Below, piece by piece: positions 26,487 through 35,669 of a stretch of 64,000 nucleotides of DNA (position 1 is the first letter of the stretch; each line of letters begins with the position of its first letter). This DNA comes from Burkholderiaceae bacterium. Its GTDB lineage: Bacteria > Pseudomonadota > Gammaproteobacteria > Burkholderiales > Burkholderiaceae_C. A model generated the notes under the pieces. The model had not been told where the DNA came from, ran no database searches, and saw only the letters and a program-made list of their open reading frames with translations. The stretch lies in the NCBI GenBank assembly GCA_024235855.1, contig JACKLN010000006.1, positions 1-64,000 of the forward strand, in the 5' to 3' direction. A program made the translations under genes and the position numbers.

Positions 26487-28730
26487 TCAGACCTGGAACG
26501 GCAGCTGCCGTTGCGGCTTGCCGGTGAGCCGCGCCACGGCGTTGGCGAAGGCCGGCGCCAGCGGGGGCAGACCGGGTTCACCCATGCCGGTGGGCGCGTC
26601 GGCGCTGGGCACGAGGTGCACCGCGATGGCGGGCATGTCGGTGATGCGCGGCAGCAGGAAGTCGCCGAAGTTGCCCTGCTCCACCACGCCGTCCTTCAGC
26701 GTGATGGCGTGGCCGGGCAGGCACGTGGCCAGGCCCATCAGCGCCGCGCCCTGCACCTGGGCCTCGATGGTGCGCGGGTTGACCGCGAGGTTGCAGTGCA
26801 CGCCGGCGGTCACGCGGTGCAGCACCGGACGGCCGTCGGTCAGCGAGGCTTCGACGACGTAGGCCACCACGGAGTTGAACGACTCGTGCACCGCCACGCC
26901 CCAGGCCCGACCGGCCGGCAGCGTGGTGCGGCCGTAGCCGCTCTGCGCCACCGCCAGTTCCAGCGCCGCGCGGTGGCGCGGGTGGCCGCTGCCGAACTGC
27001 GCCAGCCGGTAGGCCACCGGGTCCTGCCCGCTGGCGCGGGCGATCTCGTCGATCAGCGTCTCCATCACGAACGCGGTGTGGGTGGAGCCCACGCTGCGCC
27101 ACCACAGCACCGGCACGTTGACCTTCGGGTGGTGCACGGTGAGCCGCATCGGCAGCGGATAGGGTTCGCGCATGCCTTCGACGGCGGTGATGTCGATGCC
27201 GTTCTTCACCATCATCGGCTCGAAGGGCGAACCGGCGAGGATGGACTGGCCGACGATCACGTGGTCCCAGGCCAGCACCTGGCCCTGGGCGTCGAAACCG
27301 ATGGACGCGCGGTGCAGGTGCATCGGGCGGTAGTAGCCGCCGCGGATGTCGTCCTCGCGGCTCCACAGCGTGCGCACCGGCGCGTCCAGCCCGGCGTCTC
27401 GCGCGGCGCGGGCGATGGTGCAGGCCTCGACCACGTAGTCGCTGGTCGGGATGGCCCGGCGGCCGAAGCCGCCGCCGGCCATCTGCACGTTCACCTTCAC
27501 CTGTGCCGGTGTCAGGCCCAGCGCACGGGCAGCGGCCATGCCGTCCAGCCCCGGCATCTGCGAGCCCATCCACAGCGTGGCGCCGTCCTTGGCCAGCTGC
27601 ACGGTGCAGTTCAGCGGCTCCATCGGCGCATGGGCCAGGTAAGGGAAGTGGAACTCGGCCTCGATCTTTTTCGGCGCAGAGGCCAGCGGCGCCATGTCGG
27701 CGTCGAAGTGGCGGCGGCCGGGCTGGGCCGCCAGCACGCGGTAGTCGGCCAGCTGGCGCGCGCTGTCCACGCGCTCGACGCCGGACAGGTCCCACTGCGG
27801 CTTCAGCGCGGCGCGGCCCTGGTGCGCCGGCCAGTAGCCGGTGCCGATGACGGCCACGCCCTGCGCACCACGGTCCAGCGCGACACGCAGCACCGCCTTC
27901 ACGCCGGGCACGGCGCGCGCGGCCGCCTCGTCCATGGACGTCAGCCTGGCGCCGAACACCGGCGGCCGCGCGACCACGGCGGTCAGCAGGCCGGGCAGCT
28001 TCACGTCGATGCCGTAGTCCTGCTGACCGCTGCTCTTGTCGCGCGCGTCCAGGCGCGTGGTCGGCCGGCCGATGAGGCGGAAGTCCTTCGGGTCCTTCAG
28101 CGTCACCGTCGTGGGCACCGACATCGCCATCGCCTCGGCGGCCAGTTCGCCGTAGCCGGCGCGGCGGCCACCCGGGCCCAGCACGGTGCCGTCGCGGGTG
28201 CTCAGCTGCGCCGCGTCCACCTGCCAGCGCCGGGCCGCCGCGGCCACCAGCATGGCGCGCGTGCGTGCGCCGAGTTCGCGGTACTGCTGGAAGCTGTTCT
28301 TGATCGAGTTGGAGCCGCCGGTCAGGTGCATGCCGAACAGCGGGTCGGCGTAGGCCGGGTGGTTGCTGCCGTGGCGGCTGCGCACGCGTGACCAGTCGGC
28401 GTCCAGCTCCTCGGCCAGCACCAGCGGCAGCGCGGTCTGCACGCCCTGGCCGAAGTCCAGCCGGTTGACGACGACGGTGACGAGCCCGTCGGGCGAGATC
28501 TCCACGAAGGCCGAGGGCTGCTGCGTGGGCTTGAGCGCCACCGCCGTCTCGGGGGTGGCGCCGGGGGCAGCCGCCCCCACCGGGAAGGCGCCGAGCGCAA
28601 AGCCGCTGCCGGCAGCCAGCTTCAGGAAGCTGCGCCGCGGCAGGGTGGCGCCATCGTCGGGCGTACCGGACCGGCTCAGGAGGTGCTGCAGCGCACGCGG
28701 CAGTTCAAGGGTGTGGACGGTGTCGAACAT
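26487..28730 (-). CDS. iorB: Molybdenum hydroxylase large subunit, IorB type
   Basis: A 747-residue molybdopterin-cytosine-dinucleotide subunit of the xanthine oxidase family, subgroup of isoquinoline 1-oxidoreductase beta/aldehyde oxidase. It carries a Tat signal around residues 31-50 (RRSFLKLAAGSGFALGAF), so the enzyme is exported to the periplasm. Family stretches include VVNRLDFGQGVQTALPLVLAEELD, MAGGGFGRRAIP and RSVGSTHTAFVMETLIDEI. It pairs with the 2Fe-2S subunit 13 bp upstream. No FAD subunit is present, so electrons probably go to a cytochrome. ATG 28730 follows GGAG at normal distance; the longer frame overlaps the small subunit. Substrate may be an N-heterocycle or an aldehyde. Confidence 0.9.
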   Translation of the reverse strand: MFDTVHTLELPRALQHLLSRSGTPDDGATLPRRSFLKLAAGSGFALGAFPVGAAAPGATPETAVALKPTQQPSAFVEISPDGLVTVVVNRLDFGQGVQTALPLVLAEELDADWSRVRSRHGSNHPAYADPLFGMHLTGGSNSIKNSFQQYRELGARTRAMLVAAAARRWQVDAAQLSTRDGTVLGPGGRRAGYGELAAEAMAMSVPTTVTLKDPKDFRLIGRPTTRLDARDKSSGQQDYGIDVKLPGLLTAVVARPPVFGARLTSMDEAAARAVPGVKAVLRVALDRGAQGVAVIGTGYWPAHQGRAALKPQWDLSGVERVDSARQLADYRVLAAQPGRRHFDADMAPLASAPKKIEAEFHFPYLAHAPMEPLNCTVQLAKDGATLWMGSQMPGLDGMAAARALGLTPAQVKVNVQMAGGGFGRRAIPTSDYVVEACTIARAARDAGLDAPVRTLWSREDDIRGGYYRPMHLHRASIGFDAQGQVLAWDHVIVGQSILAGSPFEPMMVKNGIDITAVEGMREPYPLPMRLTVHHPKVNVPVLWWRSVGSTHTAFVMETLIDEIARASGQDPVAYRLAQFGSGHPRHRAALELAVAQSGYGRTTLPAGRAWGVAVHESFNSVVAYVVEASLTDGRPVLHRVTAGVHCNLAVNPRTIEAQVQGAALMGLATCLPGHAITLKDGVVEQGNFGDFLLPRITDMPAIAVHLVPSADAPTGMGEPGLPPLAPAFANAVARLTGKPQRQLPFQV

Positions 28731-28743
28731 GGGGGTGCTCCGG

Positions 28744-29217
28744 TCAGCCCAGCGTGCGCGCGGCGTCGGCCACCGCGGCGCGGATGCGGTCGTAGGTGCC
28801 GCAGCGGCACAGGTTGCCGGCCATCGCGGCGTCGATCTCTGCGGCACTGGGCGGGCTGCCCTTGGGGCGCGACCGCAAGAAGGCGGTGGCACTCATGATC
28901 TGCCCGCTCTGGCAGTAGCCGCACTGCGCGACGTCGTGGCGGATCCAGGCCTCGCGCACCGCGTTGCCCACCGGGTCGCCGCCGCCGGTCACGGTCTCGA
29001 TGGTGGTGATGGCGCGGCCCTCGACCGCGGCCACCGGCGTCACGCACGACCGCATGGCCTGGCCGTCGACGTGCACGGTGCAGGCGCCGCACTGCGCCAC
29101 ACCGCAGCCGAACTTGGTGCCGGTGAGGCCCAGCGTGTCGCGCAGCGCCCAGAGCACGGGGGTGTCGGGGGCCACGTCCAGGGTCTGGCGGCGGCCGTTC
29201 ACGGTCAGGGTCGTCAT
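28744..29217 (-). CDS. iorA: Molybdenum hydroxylase 2Fe-2S subunit, IorA type
   Basis: A 157-residue protein with two [2Fe-2S] clusters: a plant-type ferredoxin domain with Cys38, Cys43, Cys46 and Cys58 (FGCGVAQCGACTV…SC) and a helical domain with Cys99, Cys102, Cys137 and Cys139 (CGYC…CRC). It passes electrons from the molybdenum subunit. The start at 29217 (MTTLTVNGRR) removes an unconserved N-terminal extension that is possible from 29322. It is the first gene of the operon and divergent from the AraC regulator. Confidence 0.93.
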   Translation of the reverse strand: MTTLTVNGRRQTLDVAPDTPVLWALRDTLGLTGTKFGCGVAQCGACTVHVDGQAMRSCVTPVAAVEGRAITTIETVTGGGDPVGNAVREAWIRHDVAQCGYCQSGQIMSATAFLRSRPKGSPPSAAEIDAAMAGNLCRCGTYDRIRAAVADAARTLG

Positions 29218-29356
29218 CTCGGGTTCCCGTCGGTTGGCAGTGGCGTCGAGTGTGCGGCGAGACCCGTTCCCCCACTGGCCCGATGGTCCACGGTGCTTGC
29301 CCGATCCTGCAAGCGCGGCCACACGCTGGCCGGTGGCCGACTACCATCGGCGCACG

Positions 29357-30307
29357 ATGCCGATGCCCGCCCCGCCCGTCGAGACGGCCACGCAGCCGGA
29401 CACACTGCGCCGCCCGCTGATCGACCGCGTCCTGCGCCACCTGCCGGCCAGTGGCATGGTCTCGCCATCGTCGGTGCCCGGCCTGATGCTGCTGCGGCAG
29501 GACCAGCCCGAGGACACCATCTGCGGCGTCTACCAGCCCTGTGTCGCGCTGGTCCTGCAGGGGCGCAAGCAGGTCAGCTTCGGGCCGCGCACGCTGCACT
29601 ACGACGCGCAGCACTTCTTCGTGACACCGCTGGACCTGCCCAGCGTGGCGACCATCCTGGACGCCAGCCCGCAGCGCCCGTTCCTGTCGGTGGGCATGCT
29701 GCTGGACCTGCGGCTGCTGACCTCGATGATCCTCGAAGGCGTGGCCTCGCCGCCGCCACCCGACGACGCCGACCGCCATGCCATGTGCACCGGGCGCGTG
29801 GACGCCGCGCTGCTCGGCCCCTTCGATCGCCTGGTGGCGCTGCTGGACGAGCCGGCACATGCACCGGCGCTGGCACCACTGGTGCAGCGCGAGATCACCT
29901 ACCGCCTGCTCAGCGGCGAAGCCGGCTGGCGGCTGCGCCAGATCGCCGCCGTGGGCAGCCAGGGCCACCAGGTGTCGCGGGCCATCGCCCTGCTGCGGGA
30001 ACGCTTCGGCGAGCCGCTGCGCATCGAGGACCTGGCCCGCACGGCGCACATGAGCACGTCGGGCCTGCACCACCACTTCAAGGCGCTCACCGGCATGAGC
30101 CCGCTGCAGTACCAGAAGCAGCTGCGCCTGTCCGAGGCGCGGCGCCTGATGCTGGCCGAGCGCCTGGACGCCGCCACGGCGGCGTTCCGCGTCGGCTACG
30201 AAAGCCCGTCGCAGTTCAGCCGCGAGTACAGCCGCCAGTTCGGCGCGCCGCCGGTGCGTGACATCGCGCGCCTGCGCAGCCTGCCGCAGGCCAGCGACAA
30301 CCCCTGA
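29357..30307 (+). CDS. AraC-family transcriptional regulator (AraC_N type)
   Basis: A 316-residue regulator: an N-terminal ligand-binding domain of the AraC_N class (about 40-195, VYQPCVALVLQGRKQVSFG, HYDAQHFFVTPLDLP) and a C-terminal double helix-turn-helix (about 205-305, LRIEDLARTAHMSTSGLHHHFKALTGMSPLQ). It is divergent from the molybdenum hydroxylase operon with 139 bp between, so it probably activates that operon in response to its substrate. Start at ATG 29357; an ATG at 29363 is equally possible. Confidence 0.9.
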   Translation: MPMPAPPVETATQPDTLRRPLIDRVLRHLPASGMVSPSSVPGLMLLRQDQPEDTICGVYQPCVALVLQGRKQVSFGPRTLHYDAQHFFVTPLDLPSVATILDASPQRPFLSVGMLLDLRLLTSMILEGVASPPPPDDADRHAMCTGRVDAALLGPFDRLVALLDEPAHAPALAPLVQREITYRLLSGEAGWRLRQIAAVGSQGHQVSRAIALLRERFGEPLRIEDLARTAHMSTSGLHHHFKALTGMSPLQYQKQLRLSEARRLMLAERLDAATAAFRVGYESPSQFSREYSRQFGAPPVRDIARLRSLPQASDNP

Positions 30308-30327
30308 CGGGCCAGCGGCCCGTCAGG
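30303..30327 (+). terminator. Perfect 11-bp hairpin at the end of the AraC gene
   Basis: CCTGACGGGCC and GGCCCGTCAGG pair perfectly around a 3-nt loop. The stem contains the AraC stop codon (30305-30307). There is no T-tract after it, so it may be a Rho-assisted or weak terminator or a 3' stabilising stem. Confidence 0.55.
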
Positions 30328-30414
30328 ATGCCTGCCCACCACGCGGCACTGTCCTACATGCCCGCGCGGTCATGGCCAGGCCCCGCGGGCGCGCTGATGT
30401 GACATGCTCGTCGG

Positions 30415-31182
30415 ATGACGACCGACACCAGCCTCGCCCTGCTGCTGGCCAGCCCGCGCCTGTGGCTGGCCATCGTGGTGGGCACGGCGGTGCTGCTGCT
30501 GGCGGGCTGCGCCGCCTGGCGCGTCGAGCAGGCGCGCAGCCTGGCACGCGCCAGTGAACCCTACCGCCAGGCCGGCGAGGCGGGTGCCCCGCGGCTGCTG
30601 GTGGTGGGCGACAGCACGGCCGTGGGCACGGGCGCGACGGCCCCGGACTTCAGCGTGGCGGGCCGCATCGGTGCCCGCTTCCCGGCGGCCACGATCGACA
30701 ACCGGGCGCGCGACGGCGCCACCTGGGCCGACGTCCCGGGACAACTGGGCGGCGCACCGGGCGCGGGCTACGACATCGCCCTGCTGATGGCCGGCGGCAA
30801 CGACGTCATCCGTCTGCGCGACATGGCCGCGGTACGCGCCGACATCGAGCGCAGCATCGCGCTGGCGCGCGAACGCGCCGCCACGGTGGTGGTGATGCCG
30901 GCCGGCAACGTGGGCAATGCGCCCTTCTTCTGGGCGCCGCTGTCGTGGTGGATGACGTCCCGGGCCCGCGACCTGCACGCGGCGGTGGCCGCGGCCTGCC
31001 AGGCCCAGGGCGCGGTCTACGTGAACCTGTTCCGCGAAGCCGAGGACGACCCCTTCGCGCAGCGGCGCGACCTGCACGCCGCCGACGGCCTGCACCCCAG
31101 CGATGCCGGCTATGCGCTGTGGTGGGAGACGCTGGACACGCAGGCGGCGCTCACGCAGCGGCTGCAGGCGGCCGGCCGCTGA
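30415..31182 (+). CDS. SGNH/GDSL-family hydrolase, membrane-anchored
   Basis: A 255-residue esterase/lipase-fold protein. Block I is VVGDSTAVGTG (Ser nucleophile), block III is MAGGNDVIRL and block V is DGLHPSDAGY (Asp and His), so the catalytic set looks complete. The N-terminus is one hydrophobic segment (about 13-35) ending LLLAGC, which may be a transmembrane anchor or a lipobox. Substrate unknown; periplasmic deacylation of a lipid or polysaccharide is a reasonable guess. It stands alone. Confidence 0.85.
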   Translation: MTTDTSLALLLASPRLWLAIVVGTAVLLLAGCAAWRVEQARSLARASEPYRQAGEAGAPRLLVVGDSTAVGTGATAPDFSVAGRIGARFPAATIDNRARDGATWADVPGQLGGAPGAGYDIALLMAGGNDVIRLRDMAAVRADIERSIALARERAATVVVMPAGNVGNAPFFWAPLSWWMTSRARDLHAAVAAACQAQGAVYVNLFREAEDDPFAQRRDLHAADGLHPSDAGYALWWETLDTQAALTQRLQAAGR

Positions 31183-31203
31183 CCGGACCGGCTGCGCGCA
31201 GGC

Positions 31204-32532
31204 TCAGCCGCCCCGCGCCCGCGCCCACAGCCGGTCGGCCACCGCCTGCGCCTCGCGGCGCACGGCCTGGGCGTCCAGCCGTGTTGGCCGCCCGTCGGCC
31301 ACCAGATGCTCGCCGTCGCGGAACACGTGGCGCACGTTGGCCGCACTGCCGGCGTGCACCACGATGCCCACGCCGTCCACCACCGGCAGCAGGTTGGGCG
31401 CCTCGGGGTCGAGCAGCACCACGTCGGCACGGCAGCCCGCCTCCAGCCGCCCCAGGTCCGGCAGGCCCAGCGCGTCGGCCCCACCGGCCGTGGCCCAGCC
31501 GAACACCGTGGCGGCGTCCAGCACGAAGGCCTGCGCCCGTGCACGCGCCGCCACGATGGCCATGCGCATGGTCTCGAACATGTCGGCCGACTTGGTGTCG
31601 GTGCACAGCGTGACCTTCACGCCGGCCTGGCGCAGCGCCAGCACCGGCGCGAAGGCGCCGAAGGTGGCGTTGCCGATCGGCGCGTGGCACAGGTGCAGGC
31701 CGGCCTGCCCGGCACGCGCGATGTCGGCCTCGTCCACGAAGATGCCGTGGGCCGCGAACAGCGCCGGGTTCAGCAGGCCCAGGTCGTCCAGCAGCTGCAC
31801 CGGGCTGATGCCGTCGCGGGCGCGCACGTGATCCACCTCCAGTGGCGACTGCGCCAGGTGCGTGTGCACCGGGCGGCCGTCGGCCGCGGCCAGGCGCGCG
31901 ATCTCCTGCAGCAGGCCGCGCGAGCAGGTGTCCGGCGCGTGCGGTGCGTGCACGGCGCGGATGCGGCCGCCGTCGGCGCCGTCCCAGCGCGCGATCAGGT
32001 CCACGCCGTCGCGCAGCGTGCGTTCGCCCAGCGCGGCGTCGCGTTCGAAGCGGCCCTCGGCCAGCGCGGCGCTGTCGGCGTCCATCACCCGGCCGCCGAT
32101 GAAGGCGCGCAGGCCGGTTTCCAGGGCCGCGCGGGCCAGGGCATCGGGGCTGCGGTAGTAGTCCACCACGGTCGTGCAGCCGGCCATCAGCAGTTCCATC
32201 TGGCCCAGGCGGGCGAGCAGGAAGGTCTCCTCGTCCGACAGCCAGTGGCCCTGCGGGATGCCCGGCGTGTAGGCGGGCGCAAATCCCAGGTCCTCCACCA
32301 TGCCGCGCACGATCATCAGCGGCGTGTGGTTGTGGGTGTTCACGAAGCCCGGCAGGCACAGCACGCCGCGGCCGTCGAGCCGGCGCGCGGCCGGCGCGGC
32401 CTGGGCGCGCGGCCCGGTCCAGGCGATGCGCCCGCCTTCGATGCGCAGCGCCGCGCCGCGCTGCAGCGGCCGGCCCGGGCTCAGCAGTTGCACGTCGTCG
32501 ATCAGCAGGGCGTCGGGCGTCGAAGGGGACAT
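31204..32532 (-). CDS. Amidohydrolase of the chlorohydrolase/8-oxoguanine deaminase type
   Basis: A 442-residue metal-dependent deaminase-type hydrolase. Metal residues are visible: the HxH of NTHNHT, the His of HTHLAQ, AAHGI and the Asp of CTDTKS, as in the TrzN/AtzA/cytosine-deaminase-like group. Likely substrates are amino-substituted N-heterocycles (purine-like or triazine-like). Start at 32532 (MSPSTPDALLIDDV); the region upstream contains the operator. It is divergent from a PotD-like importer, and both face the TGTCGACA operator pair, so import and deamination of one compound is a consistent reading. Confidence 0.88.
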   Translation of the reverse strand: MSPSTPDALLIDDVQLLSPGRPLQRGAALRIEGGRIAWTGPRAQAAPAARRLDGRGVLCLPGFVNTHNHTPLMIVRGMVEDLGFAPAYTPGIPQGHWLSDEETFLLARLGQMELLMAGCTTVVDYYRSPDALARAALETGLRAFIGGRVMDADSAALAEGRFERDAALGERTLRDGVDLIARWDGADGGRIRAVHAPHAPDTCSRGLLQEIARLAAADGRPVHTHLAQSPLEVDHVRARDGISPVQLLDDLGLLNPALFAAHGIFVDEADIARAGQAGLHLCHAPIGNATFGAFAPVLALRQAGVKVTLCTDTKSADMFETMRMAIVAARARAQAFVLDAATVFGWATAGGADALGLPDLGRLEAGCRADVVLLDPEAPNLLPVVDGVGIVVHAGSAANVRHVFRDGEHLVADGRPTRLDAQAVRREAQAVADRLWARARGG

Positions 32533-32636
32533 GGCGGGCTCCGAATTGGGGCGGCAGGGTGGGGATTCGCACCGGTGCGGGGCGAAACCGCGCCGCGGAC
32601 CCCGGTTTGCGGCGGGCATGCACTTTGCATACCGGA

Positions 32637-32659
32637 CTGTCGACAGTCGTTGTCGACAG
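32637..32659. promoter_or_regulatory. Double TGTCGACA operator between amidohydrolase and ABC importer
   Basis: Two perfect TGTCGACA palindromes (32638-32645 and 32651-32658), centres 13 bp apart, lie 32 bp upstream of the binding-protein ATG and about 105 bp upstream of the amidohydrolase ATG. The same element makes up the GntR operators at 17150-17171 and 17301-17322, so this divergent promoter is predicted to belong to the same regulon. Confidence 0.62.
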
Positions 32660-32690
32660 TCCCGTGCAACCACCTCCGGAGGGCCTCGCC

Positions 32691-33746
32691 ATGCACCGCA
32701 GCCAACTTCCCGCCCGCGCCGACCGCCGCCGCTTCGTCCGCAATGCGTCCACGTTGGCCGCGGCCACGCTGGCCGCGCCCGGCCTGCTGCGCGCCGCCAG
32801 CAACGAGATCGTCATCGGCTGCGCCGGCAGCCACACCAGCTGGATGGAGAAGCTGGTGGCACCGCACATGAAGGCCAAGATCGGCGCCTCCATCCTGTTC
32901 GAGGGCACCAAGTCCAGCGTCAACCTGGAGAAGATGGCGTCCAACAAGGACAAGCCCTACCTGTCGGTGGTGCAGATGGACGACCCGGTGATGATCCAGG
33001 CCGTCGAGCAGGGCCTGCTCTCGCCCATCAGCGCCGGCGAGGTGCCCAACCTGAAGAAGCTGCGCCAGGGCGCCGTGCACATGGACGGCATGTGGGCCAA
33101 CTACGTGCAGCCCTGGGCCGGCGTGGCCTACAACAACAGGGCGCTCAAGGGCGTGGCCAGCTGGACCGACCTGTGGGCGCCGGCCGCCAAGGGCAGGATC
33201 ATCATCCCCTCGCTGCAGAACACCGAGGGCATGTGGACGCTGTTCATGGCCGCCCACCTGGGCAGCGGCAAGCCGCTGGCGCAGGCGCAGTACGAGATCG
33301 ACGCCGCCTTCGACAAGCTCAAGGGCCTGAAGCCGCAGGTGCTCAACGTCTATTCGGTGATGTCGCAGGCCTTCAACCTGCTGGAACAGGGCGAGATCAC
33401 CATGCTCGCCGGCAACTTCAGCAGCTACACGCTGCCGCGCAAGGCCGCCGGTGCGCCGGTGGACCTGGCCGCGCCCAAGGAGGGCATCTTCGCCATGCCC
33501 AGCGGCATCTGCCTGGTCAAGGGCGGGCCCAACCCCGAACTGGCCAAGGCCTACGTCAACGAGATGCTGGGCGCCGAGCTGCAGGGCAAGCTGGCCGAGT
33601 TCTCGGCCTCGCTGCCGGCCAACACCGAGGTGCCGGCCACCGCGTCCACGCCCAAGGGCGTGGAGATCTTCTCCCCGGACTGGGCCTTCGTGGCCAAGAA
33701 CCGCAAGGAGTGGATCACGCGCTTCGACAAGCTCATGGCGGCCTGA
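32691..33746 (+). CDS. ABC importer solute-binding protein, PotD/spermidine-putrescine type
   Basis: A 351-residue periplasmic binding protein with a Tat-like or strongly basic signal (RRRFVRNASTLAAATLAAPGL, about 12-33). The mature part begins NEIVIGCAGSHTSWMEKLVAP and carries features of the SBP_bac_8/PotD group. Start at ATG 32691, after CCGGAGGG at 32677-32684. First gene of an operon with ATPase, two permeases and a racemase-like gene. Substrate is not polyamine-specific in this group; a ureide or N-heterocycle acid fits the context. Confidence 0.9.
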   Translation: MHRSQLPARADRRRFVRNASTLAAATLAAPGLLRAASNEIVIGCAGSHTSWMEKLVAPHMKAKIGASILFEGTKSSVNLEKMASNKDKPYLSVVQMDDPVMIQAVEQGLLSPISAGEVPNLKKLRQGAVHMDGMWANYVQPWAGVAYNNRALKGVASWTDLWAPAAKGRIIIPSLQNTEGMWTLFMAAHLGSGKPLAQAQYEIDAAFDKLKGLKPQVLNVYSVMSQAFNLLEQGEITMLAGNFSSYTLPRKAAGAPVDLAAPKEGIFAMPSGICLVKGGPNPELAKAYVNEMLGAELQGKLAEFSASLPANTEVPATASTPKGVEIFSPDWAFVAKNRKEWITRFDKLMAA

Positions 33747-33750
33747 CCCC

Positions 33751-34821
33751 GTGGCGCATCTCGCGGTCCACGGCGTCGTCAAGCGCTTCGGCGCGCAGAC
33801 CGTCGTCGACGGGCTGGACTTCGCCGTCGCGCGCGGCGAACTGGTCTCGCTGCTGGGCCCGTCGGGCTGCGGCAAGACCACGCTGCTGCGCCTGATCGCC
33901 GGGCTGGTGTTGGCCGACGGTGGGCGCATCACGCTGGCCGGGCGCGAGCTGGCCGCGGTGCCGGCGCACCGACGCAACGTGTCGGTGGTGTTCCAGAACT
34001 ACGCGCTGTTCCCGCACCTGAGCGTGCGCGAGAACGTGGGCTTCGGCCTGCGTGCACGCAAGCTGCCGGGGGCCGAAGTAGCTCCGAAGGTCGAGGAGGC
34101 CCTGGCCCTGGTGCGCATGCAGGCCTTCGCCGACCGGCCGGTGACACAGCTCTCCGGCGGCCAGCAGCAGCGCGTGGCCGTGGCCCGCGCGCTGGTGGTG
34201 CAGCCGGACCTGCTGCTGCTGGACGAGCCCTTCTCCGCGCTCGACCGCAAGCTGCGCGAGACGATGCAGATCGAACTGAAGGCGCTGCTCAAGGCGCGCG
34301 CCATGACCGCGGTCTTCGTCACCCACGACCAGGACGAGGCCCTGGCCGTGAGCGACCGCATCGCGGTGATGAACGCCGGCCGCATCGAGCAGTTCACCGA
34401 CCCCGGCACGCTGTACGCGAAGCCGGCCACCGCCTTCGCGCTGGACTTCGTGGGCCTGTCCACGCGCCTGGCCGGGCGGGTGGCGGCCGTGGACGGCGAG
34501 CGCCTGCAGGTGGAAACCGCTGCGGGCGCGCTGCGCGTGGAGGCCGGCTTCTCGCGCGGCGCGCCGGTGCTGGTGGGCGTGCGGCCGGAGCGCATCCGGC
34601 TGGGGCCCGGCGGCGAAGGCGACAACACCGTGCAGGCCGTGGTCAGCGACATCGTGCCGCTGGGCGCGCGCACCCACGTCTACGCCCAGGCCATCGAAGG
34701 CGACCGCCTGCTGTGCGAGCTGCCCGGCCACGCCGACCTCGGCGGCCTGGCGCCCGGCGCCACCACCGCACTGCACTGGCCGGTGGCCGACACGCTGGTC
34801 TACCCCGCGCCCGCGGCATGA
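33751..34821 (+). CDS. ABC importer ATPase, PotA-like
   Basis: A 356-residue nucleotide-binding subunit: Walker A GPSGCGKT (about 34-41), Q-loop FQNYALFPH, signature LSGGQQQR, Walker B LLLLDEP, H-loop FVTHD, and a C-terminal TOBE domain (VGVRPERIRLGPGG). GTG at 33751 is the start because it sits just after the preceding stop and gives the usual VAHLAVHGVVKRFG N-terminus. The stop overlaps the first permease (ATGA). Confidence 0.94.
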   Translation: MAHLAVHGVVKRFGAQTVVDGLDFAVARGELVSLLGPSGCGKTTLLRLIAGLVLADGGRITLAGRELAAVPAHRRNVSVVFQNYALFPHLSVRENVGFGLRARKLPGAEVAPKVEEALALVRMQAFADRPVTQLSGGQQQRVAVARALVVQPDLLLLDEPFSALDRKLRETMQIELKALLKARAMTAVFVTHDQDEALAVSDRIAVMNAGRIEQFTDPGTLYAKPATAFALDFVGLSTRLAGRVAAVDGERLQVETAAGALRVEAGFSRGAPVLVGVRPERIRLGPGGEGDNTVQAVVSDIVPLGARTHVYAQAIEGDRLLCELPGHADLGGLAPGATTALHWPVADTLVYPAPAA

Positions 34822-35669
34822 GCACCGCCCGTCGCATCGACGGCTTCGCCTGGCTGGCGGCGCCGGCGCTGGCCTACCTGGGGCTGCTGTATGCGGTGCC
34901 GCTGGCCATGCTGCTGTTCAAGAGCCTGAGCGCCGGCGGTGCCTTCCCGTCGTTCGCCGGCTACGCCGAGTTCTTCGGCGACGAATTCCACCTCAACATC
35001 CTGTGGCGCACGCTGCGCGTGGCGCTGTGGGTCACGGCGCTGTCGCTGCTGCTGGCCTACCCCACGGCCTTCGTGCTGGCGCGGGCCAAGGGCGCCGTGC
35101 AGACCGTGATCCTGATCGCGATGGTGCTGCCGCTGGCGGTGGGCGTGGTGGTCAAGACCTTCGCCTGGTCCATCCTCTTCCGCAGCGACGGCCTGCTCAA
35201 CAAGACGCTGATGGGCCTGGGCCTGACCGACGCGCCGGTGCGCCTGCTGTTCACCGAGCCGGCGCTGATCGTGGCCGCGGCCAACGTCTTCCTGCCCTTC
35301 ATGGTGCTGCCCATCTACGCCGTGGTGCGCCAGCTCGACCCGCGGCTGGTGGAGGCCGCGTCCACGCTGGGCGCCACGCCGCTGCACGGCTTCCTGCGTG
35401 TGGTGCTGCCGCTGACGCTGCCCGGCGTGGTGGCCGGTGCCGCCTTCGTGTTCTCGATGGCGGTGTCGATGTACGTGATCCCCAGCCTGATCGTCGGCGA
35501 GCGCAGCCAGACGCTGGCGATGCTGATCGCGCGCAGCTACCTCTTCCTGCGCGACGAGCAGCTGGGCTCGTCGATGTCGGCCATCCTGCTGGTGATCGCG
35601 GTGGCCGTGGTGCTGGGCAGCAGCGCGCTGGTGCGGCGGCTGGGTGGCGCGGGCGGAGGCCGGCCGTGA
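34818..35669 (+). CDS. ABC importer permease 1, PotB-like
   Basis: A 283-residue inner-membrane permease with six predicted helices and the cytoplasmic EAA loop (VEAASTLGATPLHGFLRVVLPLTLPG). It forms a heterodimer with the next permease. The ATG overlaps the ATPase stop, and its own stop overlaps the next start (GTGA). Confidence 0.93.
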   Translation: MSTARRIDGFAWLAAPALAYLGLLYAVPLAMLLFKSLSAGGAFPSFAGYAEFFGDEFHLNILWRTLRVALWVTALSLLLAYPTAFVLARAKGAVQTVILIAMVLPLAVGVVVKTFAWSILFRSDGLLNKTLMGLGLTDAPVRLLFTEPALIVAAANVFLPFMVLPIYAVVRQLDPRLVEAASTLGATPLHGFLRVVLPLTLPGVVAGAAFVFSMAVSMYVIPSLIVGERSQTLAMLIARSYLFLRDEQLGSSMSAILLVIAVAVVLGSSALVRRLGGAGGGRP

